From the NCBI GenBank assembly GCA_016787445.1, contig JAEUTQ010000082.1, positions 89,561 to 153,560 of the forward strand: a DNA stretch of 64,000 bases, written 5' to 3'. Source of the DNA: Bacteroidia bacterium. GTDB taxonomy: Bacteria > Bacteroidota > Bacteroidia > B-17B0 > Aurantibacillaceae. Shown in pieces: positions 25,389 through 34,504 of this stretch (position 1 is its first letter; the number at the start of each line of letters is the position of its first letter). The notes under the pieces were generated by a model. That model saw only the letters and a program-made list of their open reading frames with translations. It was not told the DNA's origin and ran no database searches. A program made the translations under genes and the position numbers.

Positions 25389-25576
25389 ACACATATATTT
25401 AAAGAAATAAAATGTTTTTTAGAGGGATTTTGAATTAAATTAGTACTTCAAAATTAATTCATCATTTTAATTGATTATTTTAACTAATTGATTTATATAT
25501 ATTTACATGATTTATTTCAAAAGTCATTAAACCTTTAATCCAAATCTCTATCCAATAAAAAACAAAAACCTAAAAA

Positions 25577-26542
25577 ATGAAAACCAACAAAATTATCTAC
25601 GCCCTTTCCCTGATTGTATTATCAGGTTCATTAGTATTTACTTCTTGTAAGAAGAAAAAAGCTTTTAAAAATGAAGACGGACAGGCTTCTGCCGATAACC
25701 GTTCGGTTCAAGGTGAAAATGATGCCGCTATTAGTGATGTAAATAATGTTATCGCCGATAACTCTTTATTACATGGTAAATTGGCAGGCGGACAAAGCGT
25801 GAGCAGTGTGTTAGGAACACCATGCGGCTTAACTGTTGATACCAATGGTTTGTACATGGGACGTGTTACTTTAAATTATAACGGAACTACCTGCAGCAAC
25901 CGTACACGTACCGGTTCTATTCGTTTAACCATTTTAAATTACAGCAGTGGTGTTAGATGGAAAACAGTTGGTGCAGTTTTACAAGTGGAATATCTAGGGT
26001 ATAAAGTTACCCGTGCTTCCGATGGAAAAAGCATTGAGTTAAACGGTACTCAAAATGTAACTAATAACTCAGGTGGAACTTGGTTTGATTTGATTTTCTT
26101 AGGACAAGCTAACCTTTCTCACCAAGTAACAGGTACTAACTTAAAAGTTACTTTCGATGGATCAAGCACTGCAACTTATAATATTCACCGTAAGTTCACT
26201 TACACGTATTCAAACTTAATTATTACTTGCGTTGGTGAAGGTATCGGTTCTCACAACAGCTTAAGCCAGTTAGAAAACTATGGTACAACTCGCGATGGTG
26301 ATGATTTTACCAGCCAGGTAGTAACACCTGTTGTTTGGAATACGACTTGTGGCGCTTGGGCTCCAATTCAAGGTGAAGTAAACATTAAAGTGGAAGATAA
26401 AGCTTTCGATTTAAAATGCTTATTCGGTGTGGATCAAAACGGAAACTCAGTTACTGTTGGCGCAAATCAATGTCCTTACGGTATGAAAGTTGAATGGACT
26501 TACAAAAAGAAAACAAATAAAAAGATTTTCGGTTACCTATAA
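25577..26542 (+). CDS. Secreted lipoprotein of unknown function
   Basis: This is a 321-residue protein with a signal peptide and lipobox (SGSLVFTSCKKKK, Cys near residue 25). An Asp/Asn-rich linker leads to a large beta-rich domain (VRWKTVGAVLQVEYLGYKVT, HQVTGTNLKVTFDGSSTATY). A C-terminal repeat-like stretch and three further cysteines follow. It is conserved-looking for Bacteroidota but I do not recognise the family. Its own terminator lies directly downstream, and an AT-rich leader of over 200 bases separates it from rpsO on the other strand. Confidence 0.65.
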   Translation: MKTNKIIYALSLIVLSGSLVFTSCKKKKAFKNEDGQASADNRSVQGENDAAISDVNNVIADNSLLHGKLAGGQSVSSVLGTPCGLTVDTNGLYMGRVTLNYNGTTCSNRTRTGSIRLTILNYSSGVRWKTVGAVLQVEYLGYKVTRASDGKSIELNGTQNVTNNSGGTWFDLIFLGQANLSHQVTGTNLKVTFDGSSTATYNIHRKFTYTYSNLIITCVGEGIGSHNSLSQLENYGTTRDGDDFTSQVVTPVVWNTTCGAWAPIQGEVNIKVEDKAFDLKCLFGVDQNGNSVTVGANQCPYGMKVEWTYKKKTNKKIFGYL

Positions 26543-26561
26543 TAATTCAACAACTACTAAG

Positions 26562-26590
26562 GGAGCCCTCGCAAATGCGGGGGCTTTTTT
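26562..26590 (+). terminator. Terminator after the 25577-26542 lipoprotein gene
   Basis: The stem AGCCCTCGC / GCGGGGGCT around AAAT (26564-26585) is followed by six T. It lies upstream of argS, separating the two genes. Confidence 0.82.
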
Positions 26591-26592
26591 AT

Positions 26593-26621
26593 TGTATAAA
26601 CCCTGGGCTTTATTACCTTTG
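26593..26621 (+). promoter_or_regulatory. argS promoter, almost leaderless
   Basis: TTG (26593-26595), about 18 bases and TACCTTTG (26614-26621) match the Bacteroidota promoter pattern. The ATG of argS is at 26628, so the transcript would begin within one or two bases of the start codon. Confidence 0.55.
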
Positions 26622-26627
26622 CACTCT

Positions 26628-28412
26628 ATGTTAGCGCACAGCTTATTAAATAAAGCCATTCAGGAAGCTTTAAGTAAAGTTTACTCCATTTCAGTGAATG
26701 AATCTGAAATCACACTTCAAAAAACCCGCAAGGAATTTGAAGGCGATTTTACCTTGGTTACTTTTCCTTACATAAAAGCAACTAAGCAAAGTCCGGAACA
26801 AGTTGGTGATGCTCTCGGAAAATTCTTAACCGAAAACAATAAAAACATTACCAAATACAATGTTGTAAAAGGTTTCTTAAACTTAAGTTTGAGTAATGAT
26901 TTTTGGTTGGGCTTTTTTAATTCCGAAAGTTCAGTATCCAATTATGGCTTTAAAAAAGAAGGCACCAGCGGAAAAACCATTATGCTGGAGTATTCTTCTC
27001 CCAATACCAATAAACCTTTACATCTCGGACACATCCGTAATAATCTCTTAGGTTATTCGGTGGCAGAAATTTTAAAAACACAAGGACATAAAGTAATAAA
27101 AGCCAATTTGGTGAACGACCGCGGTGTGCATATTTGCAAGAGTATGCTGGCCTGGAAAAAATTTGGTAACGGCGAAACACCACAATCAAGCGGCATGAAG
27201 GGCGATCATTTGGTGGGAAAATATTATGTTGCGTTTGACAAAGCCTATAAAAAAGAAATTGAAGAATTAGTTTCAGGTGGTAAAACAAAAGAAGAGGCCG
27301 AAAAGCAAGCGCCTTTGATGTTGGAAGTTCAGGAAATGCTCCGCAAATGGGAAGCCGGCGATAAAGAAACAATTGATTTGTGGAAGATGATGAATGGCTG
27401 GGTGTACGATGGATTTGCGAAGACCTACTCTACTCTTGGTGTGAATTTCGACAAGATGTATTACGAAAGTAATACCTACGTATTAGGAAAGGAAATCATT
27501 CAGGAAGGCTTAGCTAAAAAAGTATTTTACAAAAAAGATAATGGCAGCGTAGCTATTGATTTAAGCGCGGAAGGTTTAGACGAAAAAATTGTTTTGCGCA
27601 GCGACGGTACTTCAGTATACATTACTCAAGATATTGGAACTGCTATTGAGCGTTTTAAAGAATTCCCGCAATTAAATCAATTGATTTACACAGTAGGGAA
27701 TGAACAAGATTATCACTTCAAAGTATTATTTAAAATATTAGAAAAGTTAGGTTATAACTGGGCAAAAGAATGTTATCATTTATCCTATGGTATGGTTGAA
27801 TTACCGGAAGGTAAAATGAAGAGCCGTGAAGGTACAGTTGTGGATGCCGACGATTTACTGGATGAAATGTTTAGCACTGCCGAGCAAACTACCAAGGAGC
27901 TCGGAAAGGTAGAAGGTTTTTCAGATGAAGAATTAAAAACTTTATACCACACCATTGGTTCCGGCGCATTAAAATATTTTATGCTGAAAGTAGATCCGAA
28001 AAAGAAAATGCTTTTCGATCCGAAGGAGAGTATCGACTTTAACGGACATACCGGTCCATTTATTCAGTACACCTATGCACGTATTCAATCCGTATTATCC
28101 AAAGCGGGACATATTCCTGCAGCAGCGGATGCAAGTGTTACATTAAACGAATTGGAAAGAGAATTGATAAAATTGATTTATGAATACCCTTCTGTATTGG
28201 AAGAAAGTGCTAAAGCTTATAATCCGTCATTAATTGCCAATTACGTTTACGAATTAACCAAAAGCTTCAATCGCTTTTATCATGATTACAGCATTTTGAA
28301 AGAAGAAAATGAAAAGGTAAAGCAAATGCGTGTGATGTTAGCAAAACAATGTTCAGACATTATCAAAAACGGAATGAAATTATTGGGAATTGAAGTACCA
28401 AACAGAATGTAA
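26628..28412 (+). CDS. argS: Arginyl-tRNA synthetase
   Basis: This is a class I aminoacyl-tRNA synthetase that charges tRNA-Arg. The N-terminal Add1 domain is followed by the catalytic core with the HIGH-type motif SSPNTNKPLHLGHIRNN. A KMSKS-like motif is present as GKMKSREGTVV, and a C-terminal DALR anticodon-binding helix bundle (NYVYELTKSFNRFYHDYSIL) completes it. The length of about 594 residues is normal. The ORF is open back to 26490, but the ATG at 26628 is chosen. It starts MLAHSLLNKAIQ, where ArgS proteins normally begin, and it follows both the upstream terminator and a promoter. Confidence 0.95.
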   Translation: MLAHSLLNKAIQEALSKVYSISVNESEITLQKTRKEFEGDFTLVTFPYIKATKQSPEQVGDALGKFLTENNKNITKYNVVKGFLNLSLSNDFWLGFFNSESSVSNYGFKKEGTSGKTIMLEYSSPNTNKPLHLGHIRNNLLGYSVAEILKTQGHKVIKANLVNDRGVHICKSMLAWKKFGNGETPQSSGMKGDHLVGKYYVAFDKAYKKEIEELVSGGKTKEEAEKQAPLMLEVQEMLRKWEAGDKETIDLWKMMNGWVYDGFAKTYSTLGVNFDKMYYESNTYVLGKEIIQEGLAKKVFYKKDNGSVAIDLSAEGLDEKIVLRSDGTSVYITQDIGTAIERFKEFPQLNQLIYTVGNEQDYHFKVLFKILEKLGYNWAKECYHLSYGMVELPEGKMKSREGTVVDADDLLDEMFSTAEQTTKELGKVEGFSDEELKTLYHTIGSGALKYFMLKVDPKKKMLFDPKESIDFNGHTGPFIQYTYARIQSVLSKAGHIPAAADASVTLNELERELIKLIYEYPSVLEESAKAYNPSLIANYVYELTKSFNRFYHDYSILKEENEKVKQMRVMLAKQCSDIIKNGMKLLGIEVPNRM

Positions 28413-28420
28413 AAACACGA

Positions 28421-28447
28421 TGTCACGTCGAGCGGAGTCGAGACGCG
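28421..28447. repeat. Interspersed short repeat, copy 1
   Basis: TGTCACGTCGAGCGGAGTCG and the bases AGACGCG after it recur in a variant form after hisS at 29984-30008. The unit contains an internal direct repeat GTCGAG. It lies between argS and hisS and looks like a dispersed intergenic repeat. Confidence 0.55.
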
Positions 28448-28496
28448 ATATTAAACTATAAACTAATCACTATCAACCATAAACTATAAACTTCCC

Positions 28497-29981
28497 GTGA
28501 AACCAAGCACACCAAGAGGCACCAGAGATTTCGGACCTGCAGAAATGCAGAAGAGAAATTATATTTTTTCGGTAATAAAAAAGAATTTTGAATTGTTCGG
28601 CTATCAACCTTTGGAAACACCGGCCATGGAGAATTCAGAAACTCTTTTAGGAAAATACGGTGAGGAAGGGGATAAATTAATTTATAGAGTTATTGATAGT
28701 GGAAATCCGCTTGAAGACAAAGTTTCTCCATTAACAAGAGAAATGTTAGAAAAAATTTATGGAGGAATAAATTTAGTTGAACCAAAAAAGCCTGATGGAA
28801 AATCAAATCAAGAAGAATATATCTCATGGAATTATATTTCAGGTGCAACTGGGTTTACTACTGCTCAATTAAGTAGTAAAACAATATCTAATATAGTTGA
28901 AAAAGCACTTCGTTACGATTTAACGGTTCCTTTTGCGCGTTATGTGGTAATGAATCAGCACAACATTACCTTTCCATTTAAGCGTTATCAAATTCAACCG
29001 GTATGGCGCGCTGATAAACCTCAAAAAGGCCGTTACCGCGAATTTTATCAATGCGATGCGGATATAATTGGCAGCGATTCTTTAGTGAATGAATTGGATT
29101 TAATTTCTTTGATTGATATTTCCTTTTCTCAGTTAAATATTCCGGTTCTTTTAAAATTCAATAACCGTAAAATTTTAACGGCGATTGCGGAAGTGGTGAA
29201 TGAAAAAGAAAAAATTGTCGACATTACAGTAGCCATTGATAAGTTAGATAAAATTGGCACGGATGGTGTAGTGAAAGAATTACAAGGAAAAGGAATAAAT
29301 CAATCTGCGATTGAGAAACTGAGTCCCCTCTTCGATTTTAAAGGCGATAACAACGATAAAGTAAATACGCTGAAGAAATTTGTCGGAGAAAACGAAACCG
29401 GAAAAAAAGGAATTGAGGAGATTGAATACTTATTAAAAAACGCAAAGGCTTCTCACGTTAAGATTGAATTAGACATTACCCTGGCGCGCGGATTAAATTA
29501 TTATACAGGAACTATTTTCGAAGTAAAAGCGAATGCAGGAACCTTCACACCAAGTATTTTGGGTGGTGGTCGCTATGATGATTTAACCGGTATTTTTGGT
29601 TTGCCGAATATGAGTGGCGTTGGTATTTCATTTGGTATCGATCGCATTTACGATGTGATGGAAGAATTAAACTTGTATCCTGAATCTGTCAGCAAAGTTT
29701 CTTCCACTAAATTATTATTCGCGCATTTTGATGAAAGTAACCGCGACCATTGCATGCAACTCGCCTCTGAATTAAGAAAAAATTTAGTGAGCTGCGAGGT
29801 GTATCCGGATGTAACCAAAAAAGTAGCCAAGCAATTTGATTATGCTAATAAAAAAAGCATTCCGTTTGTGTGTGTGGTTGGAAGCAATGAAATGGAAAAG
29901 AAACGCTACAATTTAAAAAACATGGTGAGCGGCACGCAGGAAGAATTAAGTTTAGACGAGATTATTAATAAATTGAAATAG
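28497..29981 (+). CDS. hisS: Histidyl-tRNA synthetase with an insertion
   Basis: This is a class II synthetase that charges tRNA-His. Motifs seen are KALRYDLTVPFARYV, RYQIQPVWRADKPQKGRYRE, FYQCDADIIG, RGLNYYTGTIFEV, SILGGGRYDDL and GVGISFGIDRIYDVM, followed by a C-terminal anticodon-binding domain. At 494 residues it is about 40 longer than usual. The extra sequence (roughly residues 77-140, before KALRYDL) is more AT-rich in codon use than its flanks. The start codon is GTG at 28497. It follows argS by 84 bases that include a short repeat. Confidence 0.93.
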   Translation: MKPSTPRGTRDFGPAEMQKRNYIFSVIKKNFELFGYQPLETPAMENSETLLGKYGEEGDKLIYRVIDSGNPLEDKVSPLTREMLEKIYGGINLVEPKKPDGKSNQEEYISWNYISGATGFTTAQLSSKTISNIVEKALRYDLTVPFARYVVMNQHNITFPFKRYQIQPVWRADKPQKGRYREFYQCDADIIGSDSLVNELDLISLIDISFSQLNIPVLLKFNNRKILTAIAEVVNEKEKIVDITVAIDKLDKIGTDGVVKELQGKGINQSAIEKLSPLFDFKGDNNDKVNTLKKFVGENETGKKGIEEIEYLLKNAKASHVKIELDITLARGLNYYTGTIFEVKANAGTFTPSILGGGRYDDLTGIFGLPNMSGVGISFGIDRIYDVMEELNLYPESVSKVSSTKLLFAHFDESNRDHCMQLASELRKNLVSCEVYPDVTKKVAKQFDYANKKSIPFVCVVGSNEMEKKRYNLKNMVSGTQEELSLDEIINKLK

Positions 29982-29983
29982 TT

Positions 29984-30008
29984 GTCAGGTCGAGTGAAGT
30001 CGAGACCA
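29984..30008. repeat. Interspersed short repeat, copy 2
   Basis: TGTCAGGTCGAGTGAAGTCG followed by AGACC is a variant of the copy at 28421-28447. Just downstream, CCCGATAACTATCGGG (30040-30055) is a further perfect-arm hairpin that could terminate hisS. Confidence 0.55.
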
Positions 30009-30081
30009 CTAAATGCGGTTTTCACTTCTCGACTCCTCCCGATAACTATCGGGATTAAGTGACATGTTAGTTTTTAAAACT

Positions 30082-31302
30082 ATGAGCACAAATAAATACG
30101 ATATTATCATTGTTGGCGGAGGCATCGTTGGATTGGCGACTGCTTATAAACTTTCCTTAAAAGTTCCGAATAAAACCATTTTGGTTTTAGAAAAAGAAAA
30201 GGAAGTCGCTGCCCATCAAACCGGACATAACTCAGGGGTTATTCACTCTGGTATTTATTACAAACCCGGTTCTTATAAAGCACGTAATTGTGTGGCCGGT
30301 CGCCGCGAATTAGTTCAGTTTGTGAAAGAGCACAACATTCCACATGATATTTGCGGGAAAATTATTGTGGCTACGCACGAAAGTGAATTGGCACACATGA
30401 ATAAAGTATTTAATAATGGTGTAGCCAATGATGTGGAAGGGATTGAAATGATAGACACCAAACGCATTAAAGAAATAGAACCGTATTGCGAAGGTATTGC
30501 AGGCATTTGGGTTCCTTGTACCGGCATTATTGATTACACAGATGTGGCCAGAAAATATGTTGAGTTAATTCACGCAAAAAATAACGGCAGTAAAGTTTTA
30601 ACCGGACAAGAAGTCATCGGCTTTGAGAAGAAAGGAAATGTGACGCAAGTAAAAACAAAATCGGCTACCTACGAAGGCAATTACATCATTACAACTGCAG
30701 GTTTGCAAGCCGACAGGATGGCGAAGAAAGAAGGTCAGAAAAGTGACGCGGCCATTGTTGGTTTCAGAGGAGATTATTATGATTTAACGGATAAAGGAAG
30801 AAATAAAGTAAAGAATTTAATTTATCCGGTACCAAATCCGAAATTCCCATTCTTAGGTGTGCACTTTACACGTATGATTAAAGGTGGCGTTGAATGCGGA
30901 CCGAACGCCGTGTTTGTTTTTGATCGCGAAGGTTACAGTAAAACAGCATTTAGCTTAAAAGATACAGCAGAAGCATTTGGCTTTAAAGGCACCTGGAAGT
31001 TTTTTGGTAAACATTGGAAATTTGGATTGGATGAATACAGAGGTGCATTCAGCAAAACATTTTTCTTGAAGCGTTTGAGAAAATTAATTCCGAGTTTAGA
31101 AATGGATGATATTGTTTCGGCGCGGTGCGGAATAAGAGCGATGGCATTGGGTCCGGAAGGAGAAATGCTCGATGATTTTAAAATTGAGAAGCACGGCAAT
31201 GCCATGCACGTGATAAACTCTCCATCACCGGCGGCTACTGCATCATTAGCCTACGGAAATGAAATTGCTACCATGGCGGTAGATTATTTCAATTTGAAAT
31301 AA
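30082..31302 (+). CDS. lhgO: L-2-hydroxyglutarate oxidase
   Basis: This FAD-dependent oxidoreductase of the DAO family has about 406 residues. It oxidises L-2-hydroxyglutarate to 2-oxoglutarate and passes electrons to the quinone pool in characterised relatives. The FAD-binding GxGxxG motif is IIIVGGGIVGLATAYKL near the N-terminus. The LhgO-typical HQTGHNSGVIHSGIYYKPGS follows, and the C-terminal flavin contact is in SPSPAATASLAYG. The ATG at 30082 (MSTNKYD) is preferred to 30064 because the dinucleotide fold begins just after it. It stands alone between hisS and a minus-strand small gene. Confidence 0.88.
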   Translation: MSTNKYDIIIVGGGIVGLATAYKLSLKVPNKTILVLEKEKEVAAHQTGHNSGVIHSGIYYKPGSYKARNCVAGRRELVQFVKEHNIPHDICGKIIVATHESELAHMNKVFNNGVANDVEGIEMIDTKRIKEIEPYCEGIAGIWVPCTGIIDYTDVARKYVELIHAKNNGSKVLTGQEVIGFEKKGNVTQVKTKSATYEGNYIITTAGLQADRMAKKEGQKSDAAIVGFRGDYYDLTDKGRNKVKNLIYPVPNPKFPFLGVHFTRMIKGGVECGPNAVFVFDREGYSKTAFSLKDTAEAFGFKGTWKFFGKHWKFGLDEYRGAFSKTFFLKRLRKLIPSLEMDDIVSARCGIRAMALGPEGEMLDDFKIEKHGNAMHVINSPSPAATASLAYGNEIATMAVDYFNLK

Positions 31303-31305
31303 TAA

Positions 31306-31452
31306 TTACAGAACAATTTCTGCATTTGGGTATTTCGCTTTCCAGTTTTTTAATGACTGTTCATTGCGAACCATAATGATTGTTCTTTTGTCGATACGAA
31401 GTTTCACAAGGTACTCTTGTTTTACTTCTTCTTTTTTACGTGTTGTTCTCAT
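31306..31452 (-). CDS. Small basic protein (48 aa)
   Basis: This short ORF reads MRTTRKKEEVKQEYLVKLRI, then DKRTIIMVRNEQSLKNWKAK, then YPNAEIVL, with stop TAA. It has a basic, then amphipathic composition and codon choice like its neighbours, and it fills an otherwise empty 400-base gap. The sequence looks like a folded beta-helix mini-domain rather than chance translation. I do not recognise a family. A coding role is inferred from composition and position only. Confidence 0.55.
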   Translation of the reverse strand: MRTTRKKEEVKQEYLVKLRIDKRTIIMVRNEQSLKNWKAKYPNAEIVL

Positions 31453-31652
31453 AGTCTTAAAGCGTTAAAGGTGCTTCTTATGTATAGAACGCAAAAAGCC
31501 CGCAAATGTTTCTTATTGGCAGTGTTATCATATGTTAAATATTCAAAGCATTGATATTTAATAGTTTACTAGATAGGATTTACGCCAAAATATTTGTTAC
31601 AACAGACATTTTGCCGAAAGCTGACAAAGCCGCAGGTTAATTGCCGGTTAAT

Positions 31653-31683
31653 AAAAAAGCCCTGCCGTATCTGACAGGGCTTA
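31653..31683 (-). terminator. Terminator after the 31704-32705 gene
   Basis: AAGCCCTG and CAGGGCTT form a stem around CCGTATCTGA, with six A before it on the + strand (T run when transcribed leftwards). Confidence 0.75.
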
Positions 31684-31703
31684 AAATGTGACAATACCTT
31701 GTC

Positions 31704-32705
31704 TTAATCTACTAAAACAATTGGCTTCTGCATCACAAATTCCTTATTAGAAATCCGAATGTAGTATACGCCTTTTTGCAAATTCGAAACATCAATTGTG
31801 TTTGTAAGATTAGCAGACAATACGATTCGTCCGTTTACGTCCACAACTTCCAAATTCTCTGCAATTGCATTATTCGCTAAAATAACATTAACTAATCCTG
31901 TTGTAGGATTTGGGAAAGCATTAAACTGATTTGAATAATTAGCTAACTCATTCACACCAACAGAAAGCGCATTCATATCTACCATTGCTGTAAAATCATT
32001 TGTGCTTCCTGATCCTGAAGTCATTTTGAAATATTCTAATTTTATAATTGGCATTTTTCTTGAGCTGCTAAAAAACTCATATTGCACCATTGACATTGTA
32101 GCAGTATAACTACCGGAAATATTGATGTTAATATACCTTCTGTATAAAAGGCAATTTGTGTGAGTATTTCCACCAGGCATGATTACTGTTCCTGTACCAC
32201 AAGCACTATACGAAACTGCTCCTACCCAATTCGCATTGGTAGATACGCCTGTTTCAACAGCAGTAAAAGTACCATTACTTACAGACCCAAATGAAATAGG
32301 CCATGGATACCAAATAGCAGGATTTCCAAATACAACTTTGTTTCCACTGCCACCATCTACAAAACCTAACATCTCCAAATTATTTGTAGAGGTTTTATAA
32401 TAATCAACACCAGTTCCTCCTCTGGTTGAAGCAATATTAGATGCCGGAAAAGAAGATGCACTTGGTGTACTTGCCGGATTCAAATAGGTAGTTGTTTCCG
32501 TGAATGTGTTTGCGGTCATAACAGCATTAAAATTCCAAACCTGAGCTGTACCTGTATTCTTTGGAACAACGCCAGTTGAATCATAGTCACGAATATTCCA
32601 TGTATTACCAATAATAGGTTCGTTAGCTGCTTGCGTTAAAGTAAGCTGAGCATTTAATTGCGTGCCCAACGCAAGAATTGAAAACAAAGTGTAGATTTTT
32701 TTCAT
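31704..32705 (-). CDS. T9SS-exported protein
   Basis: This is a 333-residue secreted protein. The signal peptide ends near LGTQLNAQ. The central part, about 230 residues, is beta-rich and Ser/Thr/Asn-rich, with WNIRDYDSTGVVPKNTGTAQ and WNFNAVMT, a layout common in Bacteroidota surface proteins. The C-terminus (NAFPNPTTGLVNVILANN ... LQKGVYYIRISNKEFVMQKP) is a type A T9SS sorting domain. The function is unknown. It has its own terminator downstream and stands apart from efp upstream of it. Confidence 0.78.
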   Translation of the reverse strand: MKKIYTLFSILALGTQLNAQLTLTQAANEPIIGNTWNIRDYDSTGVVPKNTGTAQVWNFNAVMTANTFTETTTYLNPASTPSASSFPASNIASTRGGTGVDYYKTSTNNLEMLGFVDGGSGNKVVFGNPAIWYPWPISFGSVSNGTFTAVETGVSTNANWVGAVSYSACGTGTVIMPGGNTHTNCLLYRRYININISGSYTATMSMVQYEFFSSSRKMPIIKLEYFKMTSGSGSTNDFTAMVDMNALSVGVNELANYSNQFNAFPNPTTGLVNVILANNAIAENLEVVDVNGRIVLSANLTNTIDVSNLQKGVYYIRISNKEFVMQKPIVLVD

Positions 32706-32791
32706 GATTAAGATTTTTAAGTTTAAGCAAATGTAACTAGGTGGATATGCTAATGAACTGACATTCGTCAGAATATAAAATGACTAAAAAC

Positions 32792-32819
32792 AAAAAGCCC
32801 CGCATACGCGGGGCTTTCA
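32792..32819 (-). terminator. Terminator after efp
   Basis: The 10-bp GC-rich stem AAAGCCCCGC / GCGGGGCTTT surrounds a short loop (32795-32818), next to the efp stop at 32835. Confidence 0.85.
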
Positions 32820-32834
32820 AACATAAATAGAATT

Positions 32835-33401
32835 TTATTTTTTAATACGCTCTACGTAAGCACCGGTGCGTGTATCCACTTTCACCCAGTCGCCTTCATT
32901 TAAAAATAAAGGAACCATAATTTCTGTACCTGAATCAATCTTTGCAGGCTTTAATGTGTTAGTTGCTGTATCACCTTTAACCCCCGGTTCAGCATAGGTG
33001 ATTTGTGCCTCAACAAAAGTTGGAGCTTCCGCAAGAATAACATTCTCGCCTTCTTCAAACACAACTTTCACTTCCATACCTTCTTTCAAAAATTTAGCGC
33101 CATCACCGAATAACATCATTGGCACGTGAATTTGTTCGTAGGTTTCTGTATCCATAACAACAGCAAATTCTCCTTCAGGATAAATGAACTGCATCATTTT
33201 ATATTCTACACGAACTATATCAACCAACTCTCCGCTACGGAAACGGTTTTCCATTTGCTTACCTGTTTTTAAGTTACGCATTTTAGCTTGATAGAATGCG
33301 CGTAAGTTTCCGGGAGTGCGGTGCTGATATTCCATAATCTGCATTAATTCACCATTGAATCTGATTACTGAGCCTACTCCAATATCACCGGTATCTGCCA
33401 T
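32835..33401 (-). CDS. efp: Elongation factor P
   Basis: This is a 188-residue translation factor that relieves ribosome stalling at proline runs. The three beta-barrel domains (KOW-like, OB, C-terminal OB) are of standard length. Domain I has the tip loop HRTPGNLRAF. The position of the modified lysine of E. coli EF-P (PGKGQAF) is Asn here. The other parts (EGEFAVVMDTETYEQIHVP, ALVEAPTFVEAQITYAEPGV-like text) are typical. A TATATTTG promoter box precedes it, so it is not simply the tail of accA. Confidence 0.95.
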   Translation of the reverse strand: MADTGDIGVGSVIRFNGELMQIMEYQHRTPGNLRAFYQAKMRNLKTGKQMENRFRSGELVDIVRVEYKMMQFIYPEGEFAVVMDTETYEQIHVPMMLFGDGAKFLKEGMEVKVVFEEGENVILAEAPTFVEAQITYAEPGVKGDTATNTLKPAKIDSGTEIMVPLFLNEGDWVKVDTRTGAYVERIKK

Positions 33402-33439
33402 TTTAATTTAGTTTTTTATGATTAATAATTTTAGGATTG

Positions 33440-33447
33440 CAAATATA
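33440..33447 (-). promoter_or_regulatory. -7 box of efp
   Basis: TATATTTG on the minus strand, in the 57-base gap between accA and efp, gives efp its own promoter about 39 bases before the start codon. Confidence 0.55.
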
Positions 33448-33458
33448 TAAATTTAAGT

Positions 33459-34418
33459 TTAGTCGAGTTCGTGAACAACCCCCATGGCACCGAATTTTTC
33501 GATACGTTGATTGATGCGTTCTTCTGCGCTTATTTTACTTAAATCGTTTAAATGTTTTTTTATTTCCTGCTTAACTGTTTCAAAGGTTGCTTGCGGATCA
33601 CGATGTGCACCACCAACAGGTTCTTTAATAATACCGTCGATGAGTCCATGCTTACTCATGTCTTCAGCCGTTAATTTTAGAGCTTCTGCCGCACGTTCTT
33701 TAAAGTTCCAGCTGCGCCATAAAATAGAAGAACATGATTCAGGAGAAATAACCGAATACCAAGTGTTTTCAAGCATCAATACTTTATCTCCAATACCAAT
33801 TCCTAACGCTCCACCGCTTGCTCCTTCTCCAATGATAATACAAATTACAGGAACCTTTAATTGCACCATCTCCAAAAGGTTTTTAGCAATGGCTTCGCCT
33901 TGTCCGCGTTCCTCTGCTTCCAATCCGGGATAAGCACCCGGTGTATCAATAAACGTAACGATAGGCTTATTAAATTTTTCCGCCATTTTCATGAGGCGTA
34001 AAGCTTTACGGTAACCTTCAGGATTCGCCATACCAAAGCGACGGATCTGACGCATTTTGGTGTTGATACCTTTTTGTTGCCCAATAAACATTACGGTTTG
34101 TCCGTCAATTTCGCCCCAACCGCCAACCATGGCTTTATCATCGGCTACTGTGCGGTCGCCATGTAATTCAATAAATGATTTATTAGATACATGATCGATA
34201 TAGGCCAATGTGTAAGGTCTCTCGGGATGACGGCTCACTTGTACACGTTGCCAGGGAGTTAAGTTCGAATAAAGTTCAACAATTTTATCTTGAATCTTTT
34301 CTTCGAGTTCAGTAACAGATTTTGACAAATCTACTTTGCTTTTTGAAGCCACTTCTTTCAGCTTTTCCAACTCTTTGTTTAGCTCTTCAACGGGCTTTTC
34401 AAAATCAAGAAATACCAT
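33459..34418 (-). CDS. accA: Acetyl-CoA carboxylase carboxyltransferase subunit alpha
   Basis: This 319-residue protein is the alpha half of the carboxyltransferase that makes malonyl-CoA for fatty acid synthesis. Characteristic segments are [75 protein letters not shown] and [15 protein letters not shown]. The N-terminal coiled-coil helix ([20 protein letters not shown]) is typical. The length is normal. It is followed on the same strand by efp, with a separate promoter box for each. Confidence 0.96.
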   Translation of the reverse strand: MVFLDFEKPVEELNKELEKLKEVASKSKVDLSKSVTELEEKIQDKIVELYSNLTPWQRVQVSRHPERPYTLAYIDHVSNKSFIELHGDRTVADDKAMVGGWGEIDGQTVMFIGQQKGINTKMRQIRRFGMANPEGYRKALRLMKMAEKFNKPIVTFIDTPGAYPGLEAEERGQGEAIAKNLLEMVQLKVPVICIIIGEGASGGALGIGIGDKVLMLENTWYSVISPESCSSILWRSWNFKERAAEALKLTAEDMSKHGLIDGIIKEPVGGAHRDPQATFETVKQEIKKHLNDLSKISAEERINQRIEKFGAMGVVHELD

Positions 34419-34440
34419 TTTTAAGAATATAATTAGGATG

Positions 34441-34448
34441 CAAATATA
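34441..34448 (-). promoter_or_regulatory. -7 box of accA
   Basis: TATATTTG on the minus strand, about 23 bases before the accA start, matches the TAnnTTTG consensus and lies just inside the terminator of the upstream regulator gene. Confidence 0.58.
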
Positions 34449-34450
34449 AC

Positions 34451-34477
34451 AAAAAACACAGGTTTGAAGCCTGTGTT
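34451..34477 (-). terminator. Terminator after the response regulator gene
   Basis: The stem ACACAGG / CCTGTGT with a 7-base loop (34456-34476) has six A before it on the + strand. It separates the regulator from accA. Confidence 0.65.
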
Positions 34478-34504
34478 AATGTTATTTAGTTATTTGATTT
34501 TTAA

